A DNA stretch of 20,709 bases from Candidatus Lindowiibacteriota bacterium (GTDB lineage: Bacteria > Lindowbacteria > 2-12-FULL-62-27), in NCBI GenBank assembly GCA_023249255.1, contig JAHFCY010000027.1, forward strand, positions 1 through 20,709. The letters run 5' to 3'. Shown piece by piece: positions 16,887-20,709 of this stretch (positions within the stretch are counted from its first letter, which is position 1; each line of letters begins with the position of its first letter). Position numbers and translations under genes: made by a program. The notes beneath the pieces were generated by a model. The model saw only the letters and a program-made list of their open reading frames with translations. It ran no database searches and was not told the origin of the DNA.

Positions 16887-17249
16887 ATGGAGGCTCGGAT
16901 AGCTCAACCCGATTGTCTTTTTTGCAAAATGGTCCGCGGGGAGATTTCGCCGAAAAAAGCCTACGAGGACGAACACGTTCTCGCGTTTCATGACATCCAG
17001 CCGCAGGCTCCGGTCCATTTTCTGGTCATCCCCAGGGCGCACATCGCGACAACCAACGATATCACCCCCGAAAACGCCGCCGTCCTCGCGCGTCTCTTCG
17101 CCGTCCTCCCCAACCTCGCCAAAAAACACGGTATCGCCGAATCGGGTTATCGGCTCGTCATCAACTGCAACCGCGACGCGCTCCAGACCGTATTTCACAT
17201 CCACGTCCACGTCCTCGGCGGCCGCACGTTTTTGTGGCCCCCGGGCTGA
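16887..17249 (+). CDS. HIT-family (HinT-like) nucleotide-binding hydrolase
   Basis: A complete HIT-domain protein of 120 residues from the chosen start. It has DCLFCKMVRGEIS near the N-terminus, the strand segment HFLVIPRAHI, the catalytic HIHVHV triad followed by LGGR, and the WPPG ending typical of HinT enzymes. Members hydrolyse AMP-linked phosphoramidates and act in the cytoplasm. I prefer the ATG at 16887 over 16878. The upstream ATG overlaps the predicted -10 box, and the later start gives the usual short lead to the CxxC. One oddity is in the loop before the triad, usually N-x-G-x-x-G/A-G-Q. Here it reads NCNRDALQ, so two conserved Gly are replaced, by Asn and Leu. The stop codon directly abuts the stop of the convergent pabB. 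Confidence 0.9.
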   Translation: MEARIAQPDCLFCKMVRGEISPKKAYEDEHVLAFHDIQPQAPVHFLVIPRAHIATTNDITPENAAVLARLFAVLPNLAKKHGIAESGYRLVINCNRDALQTVFHIHVHVLGGRTFLWPPG

Positions 17250-18383
17250 TCAGCGATTCTTCACCGGTAGACTTTTCATAAACGTCCGCGCCTTCATCAG
17301 CGATTCCTCGTATTCCTTCGCCGGATTTGAATACACCGTGATGCCGCCGCCGGCCGTGTAGCGAAGATCGCGGCCGCGAAGAAGCGCGGTGCGAATCAGG
17401 ACGGTGAAGGCCATTTGTGACCGGCCGATCCAGCCGGCCGCGCCGAACGCCTCCTCCCGCGCGAAAGGCTCCAATCGGTCGATGATCCGGCACGCGGCGA
17501 TTTTCGGCGCGCCTGTGATCGACCCGGACGGAAAACAGGCTTCGAGAATCCCGCCGAGCGCGGCGCCGCGTCGAAGATTTCCAAAAATCCGCGCGTACAG
17601 GTGGCGCACGTAGGGCAACCGCATGTCGTGAGGCCCACTTGCCTGCACGCTTCCCGGTTCGCAAACTTTTCCAAGATCGTTTCGAAAGAGGTCGGTGATC
17701 ATCAAAAGTTCCGCGCGGTCTTTTTTGCTCGCGAGAAGTTTTGCGTCCGGCGCGGCCGTGCCTTTGATCGGCTCGGCGATGATCTTTCGGCCGTCAATCG
17801 AAAAAAACAACTCGGGCGAACAGCTGATGATGGATTCATGGCCGCAGGATTCGAAAAATCCGAATCTCGGCCGCATGGCGCGGCTTGCGGCTTCGAATAG
17901 TTCGAACGCGTCCGGCTCCCGCGTGAACCGCCACGCCCACCGTTGGGACAAATTAATCTCAAACGCGTTGCCTGCCCGAAGTTCTTCCTGCGCGTCGAGA
18001 ATTTTCCGGACGTAGGTCGCCCGCGTGTCGGTTCGAGATAAAAGCCGGCAGGTTGGCCGCCGGTCGGATGGAGATCGGCCGACCGGCCGGGATGCGGGTA
18101 CGACGCGATGAAACCGCGCCAGCGGCAGAAGACGCCGTTTTCGCCTGTCGCGCGCGCCGAGATGTTCCAGGCCGAAATCGTAGGATATCCATCCGACCCA
18201 GCCCGATTGCCATGGCAAGTCTCCGCCTGAAATGGTGCGGCGGTCCCGTTCAATCCGCGCGAAGAGGGCCAGCGCCTCCGCGACCGTCCGCGCCTCGACG
18301 GTCTCCAATACGCGGGCCGAAAGTTTTTTGACGCGCGGCCCGGACCAGAGATGGGCGGCGATGATTTTTTGGTTTGCCGGCAT
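17250..18383 (-). CDS. pabB: Aminodeoxychorismate synthase component I (PabB), short form
   Basis: A 377-residue chorismate-binding enzyme. It converts chorismate to 4-amino-4-deoxychorismate for folate, using ammonia from a PabA-type glutaminase partner that is not in this window. Visible motifs are GWVGWISYDFG (N-terminal half), FEINLSQRW, SPELFF, EPIKGT, DRAELLMITDLFRNDLGKVC, PSGSITGAPK and GGGITVYSNPAKEYEE. The lysine of PIKGT (residue 207) favours PabB over anthranilate synthase TrpE, which normally has PIAGT. At 377 residues it is shorter than PabB proteins of ~450, mostly in the N-terminal domain. It could still serve a related reaction such as that of a PabB-like isochorismate or anthranilate enzyme, but the lysine argues against this. 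It is divergent from pilT (55-nt gap) and convergent with the HIT gene (no gap). The ribosome site is weak. Confidence 0.88.
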   Translation of the reverse strand: MPANQKIIAAHLWSGPRVKKLSARVLETVEARTVAEALALFARIERDRRTISGGDLPWQSGWVGWISYDFGLEHLGARDRRKRRLLPLARFHRVVPASRPVGRSPSDRRPTCRLLSRTDTRATYVRKILDAQEELRAGNAFEINLSQRWAWRFTREPDAFELFEAASRAMRPRFGFFESCGHESIISCSPELFFSIDGRKIIAEPIKGTAAPDAKLLASKKDRAELLMITDLFRNDLGKVCEPGSVQASGPHDMRLPYVRHLYARIFGNLRRGAALGGILEACFPSGSITGAPKIAACRIIDRLEPFAREEAFGAAGWIGRSQMAFTVLIRTALLRGRDLRYTAGGGITVYSNPAKEYEESLMKARTFMKSLPVKNR

Positions 18384-18402
18384 GGTGATCCGCAGTCCTT
18401 TC

Positions 18403-18432
18403 TTGACGCTGTGTTCGCCCCGATAATACGAT
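18403..18432 (+). promoter_or_regulatory. Possible promoter for pilT
   Basis: TTGACG (18403-18408), an 18-nt spacer and TACGAT (18427-18432), followed after 6 nt by the pilT ATG. The layout copies that of the HIT gene promoter and again predicts a leaderless message; no Shine-Dalgarno sequence precedes the ATG. GATAAT (18422-18427) is a better hexamer but sits only 13 nt from the -35. Read on the other strand the same spot gives TATTAT, which could be a -10 for pabB, although no -35 accompanies it. Confidence 0.35.
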
Positions 18433-18438
18433 CCGTGA

Positions 18439-19539
18439 ATGGCAACCAGCTATCACATCAACGACTTTTTGAAAATCATGGTCGACAACGGCGCGTCCGA
18501 CCTCATCCTCAAAACGGGATCGCCGCCGGCCATGCGGATCAACCGATCGCTCGTCAAGGTCGAGATGGAACCGTTGACGCCCGAGACGGTCGAAAAACTC
18601 TGTCTCAACATAACCGATTGGGAAAAAGTATCCAAGGTCAAACAGGGCGAGGAGCAGGACCTCGCCTACGGCGTGCCGGGCGTCGGCCGGTTTCGCGTCA
18701 ACATGTTCCGCCAGCGCGGGACGCTCGGAATGGTCATGCGACACATCAAGGCGAATATTCCGAATTTCGAGGAATTGCTTCTGCCGCAGGTCATGTTCAA
18801 TCTCTGCGGGTTTCAGTACGGAATTTTTCTCGTGACCGGCACCACGGGCAGCGGCAAATCCACGACCCTGGCCGCCATGATCGATTACATCAATACCACC
18901 ACGCCCAAACACATCGTCACCATCGAAGACCCGGTCGAATTTCTCCATCAGGACAAAATGAGCGTCGTGACCCAGCGCGAAATCGGAATCGATACCCTGA
19001 CGTACGGCACGGCCCTCAAATATGTCCTGCGCCAGAATCCCGACATCATCCTCGTCGGCGAAATGCGCGACAAGGAAACCGTCGACACCGCCATCACCGC
19101 CGCCGAAACCGGCCATCTCGTCCTCTCGACCCTTCACACCGCCAACGCGCCGCAGACGGTCGAGCGCATTCTCGAATTTTATCAGCAGGAGGAGAAGGAT
19201 CGTATGCGGGTCATGCTGTCCGAGTTTCTCGTGGCGGTCGTGTCCCAGCGGCTCATCCCGCGCGTGGACGGCAAAGGCGTGGCGCCGAACGTCGAGATCA
19301 TGATTCGGTCGCCCATCGTAAAAAAACTGATCATGGACAACCGAATCCCCAAACTGAAATCGGCCATCCATCAGGCCCGGCAGGAAGGCATGCAGACGTT
19401 TGACCAGTCGCTCGTCGATTTGTTCAATGCGGGTCTCATCTCGGCCGAAGACGCCCAACGGCATGCATCCAAACCCGCCGCGTGGGAGCTTTACCTCAAA
19501 GGTCATTTCCCGGATATCGACACAGGCATTCTCGGATAA
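18439..19539 (+). CDS. pilT: PilT/PilU-type pilus retraction ATPase
   Basis: A 366-residue secretion ATPase acting as a cytoplasmic hexamer at the pilus base. The N-terminal PAS-like domain (~1-110, GASDLILKTGSPPAMRIN) is followed by the RecA-like domain: Walker A GTTGSGKST (Lys140), Asp box VTIEDPVEF (~159-167), Walker B ILVGEMRD with catalytic Glu208, and His box LVLSTLHTAN (~226-235). Length and motifs match the retraction ATPases rather than PilB, which is longer and has a zinc tetracysteine motif absent here. The C-terminal motif needed for retraction, AIRNLIRE in PilT, is replaced by PIVKKLIMDN (~291-300). Downstream EGMQTFDQSLVDLF is kept. This may mean a PilU-like or divergent PilT. 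It is separated from the pilMN-Q operon by two housekeeping genes. The radical SAM gene starts 11 nt after its stop. Confidence 0.92.
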   Translation: MATSYHINDFLKIMVDNGASDLILKTGSPPAMRINRSLVKVEMEPLTPETVEKLCLNITDWEKVSKVKQGEEQDLAYGVPGVGRFRVNMFRQRGTLGMVMRHIKANIPNFEELLLPQVMFNLCGFQYGIFLVTGTTGSGKSTTLAAMIDYINTTTPKHIVTIEDPVEFLHQDKMSVVTQREIGIDTLTYGTALKYVLRQNPDIILVGEMRDKETVDTAITAAETGHLVLSTLHTANAPQTVERILEFYQQEEKDRMRVMLSEFLVAVVSQRLIPRVDGKGVAPNVEIMIRSPIVKKLIMDNRIPKLKSAIHQARQEGMQTFDQSLVDLFNAGLISAEDAQRHASKPAAWELYLKGHFPDIDTGILG

Positions 19540-19550
19540 AAACCAGGACG

Positions 19551-20709
19551 ATGCGCTGGTCTTCGGATTTTGCCGATGGGCGTGTCCCCGCCGCCCTGCC
19601 GGCCCGCGAAAAACGGATTCGACTCCTGTCGGACGAGATTTATCTTCCGCCCGCGCCCTACGACGCGCATCGCGGCGCCGTCCGGGTCCTTCTGGTCTAT
19701 CCGAACACGTATCACGTCGGCATGTCCAACCTCGGATTTCTGTATCTCTATCGCCTCCTGAACGAACATCCCGACATCGTCTGCGAACGCGCGTTTTACG
19801 AGGAGGGATTGACCCGGCAAAGTCTCGAGACCGGCGGGGACGCCGGAAAATTCGACGCGATCCTGTTCACGATTTCGTTCGAAATGGACGCCTTCAATAT
19901 TCTGAAATTTATGACCGAAAACGGCATTCCGCCGCTTGCGGCAAATCGCAGCGGCCGCGCCTGGCCTTTTGTCCTGATCGGCGGCGCCGCGCCAAGTCTC
20001 AATCCGAGGTTTCTTCTCCCGTTTGCCGATGCGATATTTGCCGGAGACGTCGAACCGGTGATGGACAAACTCTGCGAATCGATCGCGCATCTGCGCTCCG
20101 GGTCCCAGGACGCGGTCGCCCGCCTCGAATCTCTGCCCGGCGTGGTGACGGCCGACCGCCTGCGCATGGGCGTGCCCATCCGCCGCCCGGAGATCATCGC
20201 GCCGCGCGGCTGTTTCAATACCGTCGCGACGCCGAACACGGAATTCGCCCGAAGCCTGCTTGTCGAGATCGAGCGCGGATGCCCGTTCAAGTGCCGGTTC
20301 TGCACGGTGGGCTATGAACGGAAAAAAATCGTCGAAATGACGCCGGAAAAAATTTCCGAGCTGGTCAAGCTGGCCGAACAGTACCGGCTCCGGTTCGGCA
20401 TGGTCGGATCGGCGCTGCTTTCCTCCAAAATCTGGAAAACCCGCCGGGACGTCTGGGACGAATCGGCCGTTGATTTTTCCTTCGCGTCGCTTCGTGCGGA
20501 CAAACTTCATACGGAAAACCTCCGCGCCCTCGTCCGGCATCAGCGGTCGATCACGCTCGCGCCCGAAGTCGGCACGATGCGCATGATGAAACTCATCAAC
20601 AAACGGATGGACCTCGCCGCCGCGCGCGAACGCCTCTCGGCCGCCCGGGCCGAAGGCGTGGAACAGGTCAAACTCTATTTTATTTACGGCTTTCCGTTTG
20701 AAACGGACG
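19551..20709 (+). CDS. B12-binding-type radical SAM protein, 5' part only
   Basis: The frame is open from ATG 19551 to the right edge (386 codons), so the C-terminus is missing. The N-terminal part looks like the Rossmann cobalamin-binding domain of B12 radical SAM proteins (VRVLLVYPNTYHVGMSNLG near residues 48-66, then FDAILFTISFEMD and FVLIGGAAPS). It lacks the DxHxxG cobalamin-ligand motif, so any B12 binding would be base-off or absent. The radical SAM core opens with EIERGCPFKCRFCTVGY (CxxxCxxC at about residues 244-251), which binds the 4Fe-4S cluster, and continues with LAPEVGTMRMMKLINK and YFIYGFPFETD at the edge. Substrate is unknown; distant relatives methylthiolate RNA or modify cofactors. 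AGG lies 3 nt before the ATG. It is close enough to pilT to share a transcript, but a link in function is not evident. Confidence 0.85.
   Translation, partial: MRWSSDFADGRVPAALPAREKRIRLLSDEIYLPPAPYDAHRGAVRVLLVYPNTYHVGMSNLGFLYLYRLLNEHPDIVCERAFYEEGLTRQSLETGGDAGKFDAILFTISFEMDAFNILKFMTENGIPPLAANRSGRAWPFVLIGGAAPSLNPRFLLPFADAIFAGDVEPVMDKLCESIAHLRSGSQDAVARLESLPGVVTADRLRMGVPIRRPEIIAPRGCFNTVATPNTEFARSLLVEIERGCPFKCRFCTVGYERKKIVEMTPEKISELVKLAEQYRLRFGMVGSALLSSKIWKTRRDVWDESAVDFSFASLRADKLHTENLRALVRHQRSITLAPEVGTMRMMKLINKRMDLAAARERLSAARAEGVEQVKLYFIYGFPFETD

Noticed and set aside
16772-16900. Small 42-codon plus-strand frame in the intergenic region, with AAGGAGG upstream
   Set aside because: The Shine-Dalgarno-like AAGGAGG is about 25 nt too far from the ATG, the frame runs through the HIT promoter, and the peptide shows no features.
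18250-19506. 418-codon minus-strand frame antisense to pilT
   Set aside because: pilT has all family motifs on the other strand; this frame has none and also overlaps the start of pabB.
19503-20540. 345-codon minus-strand frame at the right edge
   Set aside because: It is antisense to the radical SAM gene, whose CxxxCxxC cluster and other motifs are clear.

Overview
The window comes from a GC-rich diderm (Gram-negative-type) bacterium. The diderm inference rests on a complete outer-membrane secretin and an inner-membrane type IV pilus (T4P) alignment complex. The gene order follows the classical pilM-N-O-P-Q order, but the proteins are so enlarged and rearranged that I would guess a deep-branching or little-cultured phylum; the sequence alone does not fix the taxon.

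Region 1 (1-16593, all on the minus strand, so transcribed right to left). An operon-like run starts at 16593. It encodes a PilM-PilN fusion with a ~385-residue Pro/Ala-rich insert inside the PilM ATPase fold, then PilO, a GspC/PilP-like protein with a charged tail, and an exported protein of eight tandem Ig-like domains. Next is a 2126-residue PilQ-type secretin with an AMIN-like domain, two Ig-like domains, an N0/STN domain, eight N1-type repeats and the secretin barrel. After the barrel it carries helix-hairpin-helix (ComEA-like) DNA-binding modules. Junctions are 1-nt gaps or 4-nt ATGA overlaps, so these five genes are almost certainly co-expressed. After 72 nt come a two-TM membrane sensor ending in a GAF-like domain with no output domain, and a metal permease (CSCG motif, SO_0444/ArsP-like) that runs off the left edge.

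Region 2 (16594-16877) is a divergent intergenic region with a 14-bp inverted repeat and a good sigma-70-like promoter facing right.

Region 3 (16878-18383) holds two convergent genes whose stop codons abut: a HIT-family nucleotide hydrolase (plus) and a PabB-type chorismate enzyme (minus).

Region 4 (18439-20709, plus) holds a PilT/PilU-like retraction ATPase and the 5' part of a B12-binding-type radical SAM protein that runs off the right edge.

The main biological idea is that the secretin is covalently joined to ComEA-like domains. Secretin termini face the periplasm, so DNA entering through the pilus pore could be captured by the pore protein itself. Together with a nearby PilT, this suggests a natural-transformation or DNA-uptake pilus in which ComEA is fused to PilQ. 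The eight N1 repeats, the eight-Ig partner and the low-complexity tethers suggest an unusually long or adaptable periplasmic conduit. No pilin, PilB or PilC genes are in the window.
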